In this document: positions 6,315 to 12,950 of the stretch, in pieces | Position numbering within the stretch: position 1 is the stretch's first letter | Layout of the letters: every line of letters begins with the position of its first letter | Assembly (NCBI GenBank): GCA_964370205.1 | Contig: CAYJIK010000059.1 | Location: 1 to 12,950, forward strand | Source of the DNA: DAMCAP01 sp964370205 | GTDB taxonomy: Bacteria; Bacillota; Clostridia; Oscillospirales; Ruminococcaceae | Length of the DNA stretch: 12,950 nt | Reading direction: 5' to 3' | Translations under genes and position numbers: made by a program | The notes under the pieces: model-generated | Seen by the model: only the letters and a program-made list of their open reading frames with translations | What the model was told of the DNA's origin: nothing | Database searches by the model: none

Positions 6315-8154
6315 TAGATTCGAAGAAAAGGACTATAATAAGCCGTTTTCACTGAAGACATGGCTTACAATGGTGCCGTTTTTTAAGCCGTACTTAAAAG
6401 TGTTTATTACAGCAGTTTCGCTTATTATTTTCTCGTCCATTGTCGATATCGTGTTGCCGCTGTTTGGACAGTATGCGATTAACAACTTTATAAGAGGGGC
6501 TACACTTGACGGGCTGTTCCCGTTTGTGCTACTTTATCTGTTGGTTATTGCGATGCACACAGCAGGAGTTGTGGTGTTTACTAGGATGTCGATGTTTTTG
6601 GACGTGAATGTGTCTAAAGACCTTAGACGTGCGACGTTCTTAAAGCTACAGACACTGTCCTTTTCCTACTACAACACCACTCCTGTAGGTTTTATAATTG
6701 CAAGGGTTATGAGCGATGCAAACCGTATAGCAGGTGTTATCGCTTGGGGTCTTATAGACATGTTCTGGGCTTTCTCTTACGTTATAGGCGTGTTTATCGC
6801 TATGTTTTTGCTGAATGTCCAGCTGGCGCTTATGGTGGTGACAGTTGTCCCTGCCATTGCACTGCTGACACTCTACTTCCAAGGCAAGATACTGCGCCTA
6901 AACAGGCGTAATCGCCGTATAAATTCGTTAATTACAGGTGCATATAACGAGGGTATCACAGGTGTTAAGACCACAAAGACGCTTGTGGTTGAGAAAAAGA
7001 GCCACGAGCAGTTCACAGAGCTGACTAAGAGCCACTTTGAAACATTTTTGAGTTCCGCAAAGCTTAATGGTATATATATACCGTCAATTGTGTTCTTTGG
7101 AGCACTTGCTTCAGCATTTGTACTGTCAAGGGGTGGACAGTTTGTTATGGACGACCTCATGCTAATTGGTACACTTTCGGTGTTCACCACCTACGCTGTC
7201 GGTATCTTCGAGCCGATACAACAGCTTGCCCGTAATATAGCGGAGCTTATCTCGGCGCAGGCAAACATCGAGCGTGTCGAGGAACTACTCGCCGAGACAC
7301 CAAACGTCGTAGACTCTCCCGAGGTAGTGGAAAAGTACGGCGACAGCTTCTTCCCGAAAAAGGACAACTGGGAGCCGATAAAGGGCGACATTGAATTTAA
7401 GGACGTAACCTTCAAGTACCCCGATGGCAAGGACTATGTTCTTGAGAACTTCAGCCTTAAAATCCCGGCTGGCACAACTGTTGCGATAGTCGGTGAAACA
7501 GGGGCAGGGAAGAGTACACTTGTAAACCTAGCATGTCGATTCTTTGAGCCTGTGTCGGGGCAGATACTAATAGACGGCATCGACTACAAAGAGCGCTCAC
7601 AGCTGTGGTTACACTCCAACATCGGCTATGTGCTGCAAGCTCCTCATCTGTTTTCCGGTACAATTGCGGACAATATACGTTACGGTAAACTGGACGCAAC
7701 TATGGACGAGATTGACTGGGCGGCTAAGTGCGTTTCAGCGAATACTGTCGTTGAGCGACTGGAGGAAGGGTACAACAGCGATGTCGGCGAAGGCGGTGAT
7801 AGGCTGTCAACAGGTGAAAAGCAGCTTATATCCTTTGCAAGAGCCGTCATAGCAGACCCGAGGATATTCGTGCTGGACGAAGCCACTTCCTCTATAGATA
7901 CCCACACAGAAATGCTCATACAAGGCGCAATATCACATATACTTAAAGATAGAACATCATTCCTCATAGCGCACAGGCTTTCTACAATTCGCCAAGCGGA
8001 CATGATTCTCGTTGTTCATGCCGGCAAGATTGTGGAACAAGGTACTCACGAGGAATTACTCAAACAAAGAGGTCACTACCACGGACTGTACACACGTCAG
8101 TTCCAAGAGGAAGCGGCACTCAGTTACTTTAAAGGTGACAAGGAGGGAGCGTAA
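6307..8154 (+). CDS. Heterodimeric ABC exporter subunit with catalytic Walker B (BmrD/LmrD type)
   Basis: A 615-residue half-transporter and partner of the preceding gene. The membrane domain (about 25-345) is followed by an ATPase domain with Walker A GETGAGKST (396-404), Q-loop VLQAPHLFS, signature LSTGE (500-504), Walker B FVLDE (D524, E525) and switch histidine in IAHRLS. The signature departs from LSGGQ while Walker B is complete. This is the mirror image of the upstream subunit, so the pair would build one degenerate and one active ATP site. The start is ATG 6307, 7-8 nt after GAAGGGGGTG (6291-6300), overlapping the upstream stop by 8 nt, which suggests translational coupling. Frames reaching back to 6229 lack a ribosome binding site. 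The downstream potA start follows after only 2 nt. Confidence 0.92.
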   Translation: MNDRFEEKDYNKPFSLKTWLTMVPFFKPYLKVFITAVSLIIFSSIVDIVLPLFGQYAINNFIRGATLDGLFPFVLLYLLVIAMHTAGVVVFTRMSMFLDVNVSKDLRRATFLKLQTLSFSYYNTTPVGFIIARVMSDANRIAGVIAWGLIDMFWAFSYVIGVFIAMFLLNVQLALMVVTVVPAIALLTLYFQGKILRLNRRNRRINSLITGAYNEGITGVKTTKTLVVEKKSHEQFTELTKSHFETFLSSAKLNGIYIPSIVFFGALASAFVLSRGGQFVMDDLMLIGTLSVFTTYAVGIFEPIQQLARNIAELISAQANIERVEELLAETPNVVDSPEVVEKYGDSFFPKKDNWEPIKGDIEFKDVTFKYPDGKDYVLENFSLKIPAGTTVAIVGETGAGKSTLVNLACRFFEPVSGQILIDGIDYKERSQLWLHSNIGYVLQAPHLFSGTIADNIRYGKLDATMDEIDWAAKCVSANTVVERLEEGYNSDVGEGGDRLSTGEKQLISFARAVIADPRIFVLDEATSSIDTHTEMLIQGAISHILKDRTSFLIAHRLSTIRQADMILVVHAGKIVEQGTHEELLKQRGHYHGLYTRQFQEEAALSYFKGDKEGA

Positions 8155-8156
8155 GG

Positions 8157-9227
8157 TTGGCAGAGTCAATCGTCTCAGTAAATAATGTTAGCAAGAATTT
8201 TGATACAGTTAAGGCGCTTAAAAATGTTTCGCTTGAGATAAAGGAAGGCGAATTCTTAACACTTTTAGGCCCTTCAGGTTGCGGCAAAACCACTCTGCTC
8301 AGAATAATCGCAGGACTGGAAACCCCGAGTAACGGGACAGTGTCCATCAGCGGCCGAGATGTGACAAATGTAGAGCCACACTTGCGGCCCGTAAACACCG
8401 TCTTTCAAAGCTATGCACTGTTTCCGCACATGAACGTGTTTGACAACATAGCTTACGGACTTAAAGTAAAGAAAACCCCCACTGCAGATATTAAAAAGAA
8501 GGTGGGGGAGATGTTATCGCTTGTAAAGCTGTCGGGGTACGAGAACCGTACCCCTGCACAGCTGTCAGGCGGCCAGCGTCAGCGTGTAGCCATCGCCAGA
8601 GCGATAGTCAACGACCCTGCAATACTGCTCCTCGACGAACCTCTCGGCGCACTTGACCTACAGCTACGCCGCAGTATGCAACACGAGCTGAAGCATCTGC
8701 AACAGCAACTTGGTATAACGTTCCTCTACATCACACACGACCAAGAGGAAGCGCTCAATATGTCGGACAGGATTGGCGTAATGAATGAGGGGGAGATACT
8801 ACAGCTAGGCACCCCCGACTATATCTACGACAGCCCTAAAAATACGTTTGTAGCTAGATTTATCGGCCAGAGCAATATTATTAAGGCGAAAGTACATTCC
8901 GGGGGTCGTGGTAATCTGATACTATCCTACGGTGGCGGCTTTATAGTAGCGGAGGGCGAAGCGGAAGTCGGCGAAAGCGTAATGTTGTCGGTGAGACAAG
9001 AGCGTGTCCGATACACAGGTATACCCACAAAAGGCTTTAGCCTGACCGGCGTGATAAAAGAGAGCATCTATACAGGCGGGGTACAGCGGACTGTGCTGTC
9101 CCTACCTGACGGCGAGGAGCTTATCTCTATCAGCATGGGGGGGACAGAGCTTAGGGGCGTCACAGGGACAACTGTCGGTGTGCACTGGGAGCCGAGCTAC
9201 TCTGTAGTACTGGAAAGAGGTGTGTAG
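8157..9227 (+). CDS. potA: Polyamine ABC importer, ATP-binding protein PotA
   Basis: A 356-residue ATPase of the spermidine/putrescine importer, working on the cytoplasmic face with PotB and PotC. Visible motifs are Walker A GPSGCGKTT (38-46), a Q-loop in the PotA-like stretch VFQSYALFPHMNVFDNIAYG (82-101), signature LSGGQ (136-140), Walker B ILLLDE (156-161) and switch His194 in THDQEEAL. A C-terminal TOBE-type beta domain (about 270-350) follows. Length is close to other PotA proteins. The start is TTG 8157, with AAGGAGGG (8140-8147) inside the end of the exporter gene. The gap to the exporter stop is 2 nt, so it is probably on the same transcript. The alternative is another substrate of the same CUT1-like/POPT family; the neighbours favour polyamines. 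Confidence 0.92.
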   Translation: MAESIVSVNNVSKNFDTVKALKNVSLEIKEGEFLTLLGPSGCGKTTLLRIIAGLETPSNGTVSISGRDVTNVEPHLRPVNTVFQSYALFPHMNVFDNIAYGLKVKKTPTADIKKKVGEMLSLVKLSGYENRTPAQLSGGQRQRVAIARAIVNDPAILLLDEPLGALDLQLRRSMQHELKHLQQQLGITFLYITHDQEEALNMSDRIGVMNEGEILQLGTPDYIYDSPKNTFVARFIGQSNIIKAKVHSGGRGNLILSYGGGFIVAEGEAEVGESVMLSVRQERVRYTGIPTKGFSLTGVIKESIYTGGVQRTVLSLPDGEELISISMGGTELRGVTGTTVGVHWEPSYSVVLERGV

Positions 9228-9228
9228 C

Positions 9229-10077
9229 GTGAAGAAGCTAATACCTCCTCTATCCGCTGTACCTATTATCATCTGGACAATACTACTGGTGTGGATACCG
9301 CTTTTGTACGTGCTCAACATGTCATTTTTGGAGAAGGCATCCACATGGGGTGTCACTAACGTGTACACGCTTGAGAACTATATGCGCATACTAAGCCCTG
9401 CTTACGCACGAGTTGTGTCAAATAGTTTGATTGTGGCGGTGTTCACTACACTAATAAGCCTGATTGTCGGCTACCCTTTTGCCTATATCACCGCAAAACT
9501 ACCGAAAAAAATCCGTAGCTGGGTGCTGACACTTCTCATCATACCGTTTTGGACAAGTTCGCTTATGCGTATATACGGCTGGATAATAATACTGCGTAGC
9601 AGGGGAGTGGTGGACACTGTGCTGACTACACTCGGCATCATAGACACACCGCTTAAACTGCTCTACAACATGGGCGCAGTGCTACTCGGTATGGTGTACG
9701 CACTCATACCCTTCATGATACTTGCTATCTATAACTCTGTGGAGAAGATGGATTGGTCGATGGTGGAGGCGGCAAGAGACCTCGGCGCAGGGCGTGTCAG
9801 AGCTTTTTTAACAGTCACGCTACCGCTCACAATGCCGGGTATACTCGCAGGCTGTGTGCTTGTGTTTATACCGTCTATGGGGCTGTTCTTTATATCCGAC
9901 CTCATGGGTGGCGCAAAGATAGCGCTACTCGGCAACGTCATACGAAACGAACTGTTCACCGCCAGAAACTTCCCGATGGGAGCGGCTTTGTCTGTACTGA
10001 TGATGGCGGTCACCATGATTGTAATCTGGATTTATCGCAAAGTATCAGGTGAAAAGAGTTGGGAGGGGCTGATGTAA
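9229..10077 (+). CDS. potB: Polyamine ABC importer permease PotB
   Basis: A 282-residue inner membrane permease with about six hydrophobic segments. The EAA loop that docks on PotA reads EAARDLGAGRVRAFLTVTLP in the last third. The start chosen is GTG 9229, one base after the potA stop and about 9 nt after AGAGG; an in-frame GTG at 9220 would overlap potA but has no better site. The first segment after KKLIPPLSAVPI is a typical type I importer opening helix. It forms the membrane channel with PotC. Confidence 0.92.
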   Translation: MKKLIPPLSAVPIIIWTILLVWIPLLYVLNMSFLEKASTWGVTNVYTLENYMRILSPAYARVVSNSLIVAVFTTLISLIVGYPFAYITAKLPKKIRSWVLTLLIIPFWTSSLMRIYGWIIILRSRGVVDTVLTTLGIIDTPLKLLYNMGAVLLGMVYALIPFMILAIYNSVEKMDWSMVEAARDLGAGRVRAFLTVTLPLTMPGILAGCVLVFIPSMGLFFISDLMGGAKIALLGNVIRNELFTARNFPMGAALSVLMMAVTMIVIWIYRKVSGEKSWEGLM

Positions 10078-10847
10078 TGGCTAACAAGTATAAAAAACTC
10101 TCCACTGCCTATATAAGTGTCTTACTGCTTATGGTATATCTGCCGATTTTTGTGGTAATGGTCTACTCTTTTAACTCCACCGAGCTTTTCCACTGGGAGG
10201 GCTTTACACTTGACTGGTATACAAAGCTGTTCTCTAACCGTACCATTCAGCGTGCGTTTATGAACAGCGTCTGGCTTGCTGTACTGTCGGCACTGTCCGC
10301 AGCTGTTATCGGGACTATCGGCGCTGTGGGCATGGCTAGGAGCGTGTTCAAGTTCAAAGGGCTCGTGGAGAACACATCCATGATACCGATAATGATCCCT
10401 GAAATCATCCTCGGTATGGCGTACCTCTCCTTCTTCACCTTCCTTGACCTCCCCATGGGTATGCTAACGCTGATAGCGTCACACACCACCTTTTGCATAC
10501 CGTACGTGTACATAAATGTAAAAGCTCGACTGGTCGGCATAGATCCCTCAATAGCAGAGGCGGCACGTGACCTTGGGGCGTCTAAAACACGCACCTTCTT
10601 CGATATCACAGTACCGCTTATCGCCCCTGCGATAGTGTCGGGTAGCCTTCTTGCATTCGCCATGAGCTTTGACGATGTAGTCATCAGCTTTTTTGCAACA
10701 GGCCCCACCACAAACACGCTACCACTATACGTCTACTCCGCCATAAAGATGGGCGTAACTCCCGAGATCAACGCACTATGTACAGTTATGCTACTGTTTG
10801 TGTTTTGCGCTGTGGGCGTGTCACGATTGGTATTGAAAAAATCTTAA
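10077..10847 (+). CDS. potC: Polyamine ABC importer permease PotC
   Basis: A 256-residue permease, second half of the membrane channel. It has about six hydrophobic segments and an EAA loop EAARDLGASKTRTFFDITVP. The start ATG 10077 shares its A with the potB stop (TAATG), with GGGAGGGG about 9 nt upstream, so translation is probably coupled to potB. The early GFTLDWYTKLF stretch is typical of PotC/PotI proteins. A 127-nt spacer with dyads separates it from potD. Confidence 0.92.
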   Translation: MANKYKKLSTAYISVLLLMVYLPIFVVMVYSFNSTELFHWEGFTLDWYTKLFSNRTIQRAFMNSVWLAVLSALSAAVIGTIGAVGMARSVFKFKGLVENTSMIPIMIPEIILGMAYLSFFTFLDLPMGMLTLIASHTTFCIPYVYINVKARLVGIDPSIAEAARDLGASKTRTFFDITVPLIAPAIVSGSLLAFAMSFDDVVISFFATGPTTNTLPLYVYSAIKMGVTPEINALCTVMLLFVFCAVGVSRLVLKKS

Positions 10848-10907
10848 CAATGTGTTATGATAACGATGGTTACATTGTTCGCATTCGCCTGTAACTATAT
10901 GGGCGAA
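10846..10907 (+). promoter_or_regulatory. Cluster of dyad symmetries between potC and potD
   Basis: AACAATGT (10846-10853) is the reverse complement of ACATTGTT (10872-10879). Inside it, GTTAT/ATAAC (10854-10858 with 10860-10864) and TAAC/GTTA (10861-10864 with 10869-10872) form smaller dyads. A further stem pairs TTCGCC (10884-10889) with GGCGAA (10902-10907). No U-run follows. Options are an operator, an mRNA processing or stabilising site that raises potD over potABC, or an element tied to a separate potD promoter. No convincing promoter was found here. Confidence 0.4.
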
Positions 10908-10974
10908 ACGTACTAGGGGTATGTGCCTTAAAAACGCCTTACCTCTGCATTTAAGAAAGGAATGATACAACACT

Positions 10975-12012
10975 ATGAAACACACACGTCTAATCACACT
11001 ACTACTAGCCTTTTTGGTAATCATGGCAGGATGTTCACCGGCAGGTACTCCCGGCGAAGAGGCTAAAGAGCTCAACATCTTCACTTGGATAGACTACTTC
11101 CCGGCAGACATCATCGCCGAGTTTGAGGCGGACACAGGCATCACAGTTAACTACGCAACATTTGAAAGTAACGAAGAAATGCTACTAAAACTCGAAGCCG
11201 CCGAGGGTGGCGACTACGACATAGTCCTAGCCAGCGACTACATAATAGACATAGCATCAAAGGAAGGCCTGGTAGGGGAGCTTAACAAAGAACTAATACC
11301 TAACTTTGCCAACATCAACCCCGGCTTCCAGAGCCAGTACTACGACCCCGATAACCTGTATACTGTACCGTATGCGGCAGGTATACCGCTTATCGTTTAT
11401 AACCCCACAATGATAGACTTTGTGCCCACAGGTTATGAAGACCTGTGGAACCCGGCACTCGCCGACTCTGTCGTAGCGATGGACGATGCACGTAACATCA
11501 TCGGCATCACGCTAAAGACAATGGGACAGAGCTTTAACGTGACCGATAAAGCAGTTCTTGATGAGGCGAAGGCAAAGCTGTTTGAACTTAAGCCAAATAT
11601 CAGAGCGCTTGACTACAACCTGTCCCACAACCTATTGATATCGGGTGAAGCGTCCATCGGTTATGTGTTCACATCTCAAGTTGTGGAAGCGCTTGAAGCG
11701 AACTCTGACCTAAAGGTTGTGTACCCCAAGGAGGGTCTGGGCTTTGGTATCGACTCATGTTTTGTGCCTGTAAATGCCCCACACCCCGATAACGCCATGA
11801 TGTTCCTAGACTACATCCTTGACCCCGAGCGTTCGGCACGTATCTCCGACCAGACAAAGTACATTAACTGTACAACAACTGCAGCGGAATACCTGCTAAA
11901 CCCTGCGCTGAGCATCACAGAAGATCAGATTGCAGGCGCAGAGTTTATAAAGGACGTGGGCGACGCAACAAGCATGTATACAGACATCTGGACAGAGTTT
12001 AAGCTACAGTAA
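10975..12012 (+). CDS. potD: Polyamine-type substrate-binding lipoprotein PotD
   Basis: A 345-residue solute-binding lipoprotein feeding PotABC. The signal peptide MKHTRLITLLL ends with lipobox IMAGC, with Cys20 as the lipid anchor. The mature fold shows the PotD-type opening LNIFTWIDYF (33-42) and TFESNEEMLLKLE (62-74), then the MDDARN stretch (169-174), VYPKEG (249-254) and a C-terminal DVGDATSMY (327-335). The aromatic Trp38/Tyr41 and the acids Asp170 and Asp260 of the pocket are kept. By alignment from memory with E. coli PotD, the two Trp that clamp the polyamine are Phe232 and Gly258 here, and the Glu after DDAR is Asn174. Ligand preference may differ. The start ATG 10975 follows AGAAAGGAATG with long spacing. 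It ends the operon. Confidence 0.9.
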   Translation: MKHTRLITLLLAFLVIMAGCSPAGTPGEEAKELNIFTWIDYFPADIIAEFEADTGITVNYATFESNEEMLLKLEAAEGGDYDIVLASDYIIDIASKEGLVGELNKELIPNFANINPGFQSQYYDPDNLYTVPYAAGIPLIVYNPTMIDFVPTGYEDLWNPALADSVVAMDDARNIIGITLKTMGQSFNVTDKAVLDEAKAKLFELKPNIRALDYNLSHNLLISGEASIGYVFTSQVVEALEANSDLKVVYPKEGLGFGIDSCFVPVNAPHPDNAMMFLDYILDPERSARISDQTKYINCTTTAAEYLLNPALSITEDQIAGAEFIKDVGDATSMYTDIWTEFKLQ

Positions 12013-12030
12013 GCTTTAATGAACAAGCAA

Positions 12031-12062
12031 ACGAGAGGGTGAAAAACACCCTCTCGTTTTTT
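12031..12062. terminator. Intrinsic terminator shared by potD and the coat genes
   Basis: ACGAGAGGGTG (12031-12041) pairs perfectly with CACCCTCTCGT (12047-12057) around AAAAA, followed by TTTTTT on the plus strand. On the minus strand the same stem is followed by TTTGCTTGTT, so it can also end the converging coat operon, whose last stop is at 12073. Confidence 0.93.
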
Positions 12063-12072
12063 ATAATGCGGC

Positions 12073-12342
12073 TTACCGCTTCGTTCCTGTGAACTTATCT
12101 CTCGCCTTTGCTACCTTCTGCTGTTCTGCCGTTTCGGTAGGGTACCAGCCACGCTTTGACATTTCTCCGAATAGGTCATGGCCTATCTTGTGCTCATCTG
12201 CCAGAATATTCATAAAGTCCGCCATTACGGACGGGCTTTTGATCTCGCTCGTGAACAGGTTGTAGTTGTCTGTCAACAGCTTTTGCGATGCCAGTGCGTC
12301 GGTCATCATCTCACGATCACCGTATTTCCCCGTCATATCCAT
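12073..12342 (-). CDS. CotF-family spore coat protein
   Basis: An 89-residue protein of the Coat_F family: small helical proteins with a ferritin-like helix pair found in the spore coat. Typical features are YGDREMMTDALASQKLLTDN at the start, a middle helix DFMNILADEHKIGHDLFGEM, and the family-like end MSKRGWYPTETAEQQKV. It covers a single Coat_F unit, shorter than B. subtilis CotF. The start is ATG at 12342, about 7 nt after GGAGGAG on the minus strand. It lies 56 nt after the neighbouring small coat-like gene and is probably co-transcribed with it in the mother cell during sporulation. No sporulation promoter was identified with confidence. Confidence 0.85.
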   Translation of the reverse strand: MDMTGKYGDREMMTDALASQKLLTDNYNLFTSEIKSPSVMADFMNILADEHKIGHDLFGEMSKRGWYPTETAEQQKVAKARDKFTGTKR

Positions 12343-12398
12343 AACACCACTCCTCCGTTATAATCTCATTTGATTTTGATAAATATTTCAAGCTGAGC

Positions 12399-12587
12399 CT
12401 AACCTCCGAGGTGGCTTAAAAGCTTGTTAAAGTGCTCTGTGTGCTGTGCGGCTATCTGCTCGCACTTTGCCTTGAGCTGTGGGTCAGTGCAGAGGGTGGA
12501 GTACATCCTGTACTTCTTTATCATGTTCTGTTCAAGCCCTAGCTGATCTTCAAGTGCGGTCAATTCTTTTGTAGTTAAGTCTACCAT
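12399..12587 (-). CDS. Small spore coat-associated helical protein
   Basis: A 62-residue, wholly helical protein starting MVDLTTKELTALEDQLGLEQ, with a second helix LKAKCEQIAAQHTEHFNKLL. Short proteins of this kind often sit directly before CotF-type genes in Clostridia and are annotated as spore coat or hypothetical proteins. The start chosen is ATG at 12587, with GTGGGGA (12592-12598, minus strand) as ribosome binding site. The frame stays open to 12710, but that extension lacks a ribosome binding site and looks unlike the helical core. Function as a coat partner is inferred from family resemblance and position. Confidence 0.75.
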   Translation of the reverse strand: MVDLTTKELTALEDQLGLEQNMIKKYRMYSTLCTDPQLKAKCEQIAAQHTEHFNKLLSHLGG

Positions 12588-12814
12588 AATATCCCCACTT
12601 TCTTTTGCGATTTTGCCGTTAAAACAAAGCCGTAACTTCGCTTCATAGTTATTTTGCGGACATTTCGCACCGTTAACCGCTCTAATTTTTTGAAGTTTGA
12701 CATTAATCAAATAACCAACAGAGTCAGCAAAGCAGGTTGCCTAAAGCTATCGTTTCAAAGAGAGCGAATAATCAGAGCCAAAAAAGAAATTCCTCCAAAT
12801 TTTCAAAAAAAGTA

Positions 12815-12843
12815 TTGACATTCTTTTCTCTGTGTGATAGTAT
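12815..12843 (+). promoter_or_regulatory. Strong promoter of the tRNA-Val gene
   Basis: TTGACA (12815-12820) and TAGTAT (12838-12843) are separated by 17 nt, with an extended TG at 12835-12836. The start of transcription falls near 12850, about 27 nt before the mature tRNA. The rest of 12588-12814 is the divergent upstream region of the coat genes; no clear sporulation promoter or other gene was seen there. Confidence 0.85.
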
Positions 12844-12876
12844 ATAAAAGCTGACCGAACAGGATAAGCAAGGCAA

Positions 12877-12949
12877 GGGAGCATAGCTCAGCTGGAAGAG
12901 CATCTGCCTTACAAGCAGAGGGTCACAGGTTCGAGCCCTGTTGTTCCCA
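12877..12949 (+). tRNA. tRNA-Val (anticodon UAC)
   Basis: All four arms can be read. Acceptor GGGAGCA with TGTTCCC (one G-U pair); D stem GCTC/GAGC; anticodon stem TCTGC/GCAGA with loop CTTACAA giving anticodon TAC; T stem ACAGG/CCTGT with loop TTCGAGC; discriminator A at 12949. Mature length is 73 nt. The window stops one base into the 3' tail, so whether CCA is encoded and whether more tRNA genes follow cannot be seen. Confidence 0.96.
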
Positions 12950-12950
12950 C

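Noticed and set aside
9220..9228. GTG 9220 as potB start overlapping potA
   Set aside because: GTG 9229 has better spacing to AGAGG and opens directly with the KKLIPPL membrane-insertion segment.
12588..12710. N-terminal extension of the small coat-like protein to 103 residues
   Set aside because: No ribosome binding site at 12710; the extension is unlike the compact helical core, while GTGGGGA sits properly before the ATG at 12587.

Overview
The window looks like chromosomal DNA of an endospore-forming Firmicute, most likely a member of the Clostridia. This rests on strong sigma-A type promoters and Shine-Dalgarno sites, frequent TTG/GTG starts, a Noc-type ParB protein, two spore-coat type genes and two Sec/SPII lipoproteins. 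Base composition is moderate. No phage, IS or CRISPR genes are seen.

Layout. (1) Positions 1-1610 hold a noc-like gene (434-1270) with its own promoter, a 5'-leader hairpin and a terminator. It is bracketed by two elaborate palindromic elements (15-164 and 1457-1604). Each can fold as an outer stem enclosing three tandem hairpins. (2) Positions 1687-4059 hold a monocistronic lipoprotein gene of unknown family behind a near-consensus promoter. The protein has a Pro/Thr-rich tether and a large extracytoplasmic domain. (3) Positions 4204-4492 form a leader with an extended -10 promoter, a possible 50-codon leader peptide and several competing RNA hairpins. It lies before a heterodimeric ABC exporter (4461-6314 and 6307-8154). 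(4) The exporter runs without a break into potA-potB-potC (8157-10847). After a 127-nt spacer full of dyads comes the potD lipoprotein (10975-12012). A strong terminator at 12031-12062 ends the unit. (5) On the opposite strand, two small spore coat genes (12399-12587, then 12073-12342) converge on that terminator. (6) A tRNA-Val(UAC) gene with a strong promoter closes the window.

How the genes work together. The exporter pair has the split signature of a heterodimer: one degenerate and one canonical ATP site. PotABCD is a polyamine-type importer. The tight spacing (8-nt overlap, 2-nt gap, 1-nt gap, TAATG overlap) suggests one long export/import transcript of five or six genes, with possible leader-mediated control at the front and a separate control step before potD.

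Most worth a second look: the paired cloverleaf-like DNA elements around noc, whose hairpins have diverged in sequence while keeping the same topology; the attenuator-like leader of the exporter operon; the unclassified lipoprotein; and the altered ligand pocket of PotD.
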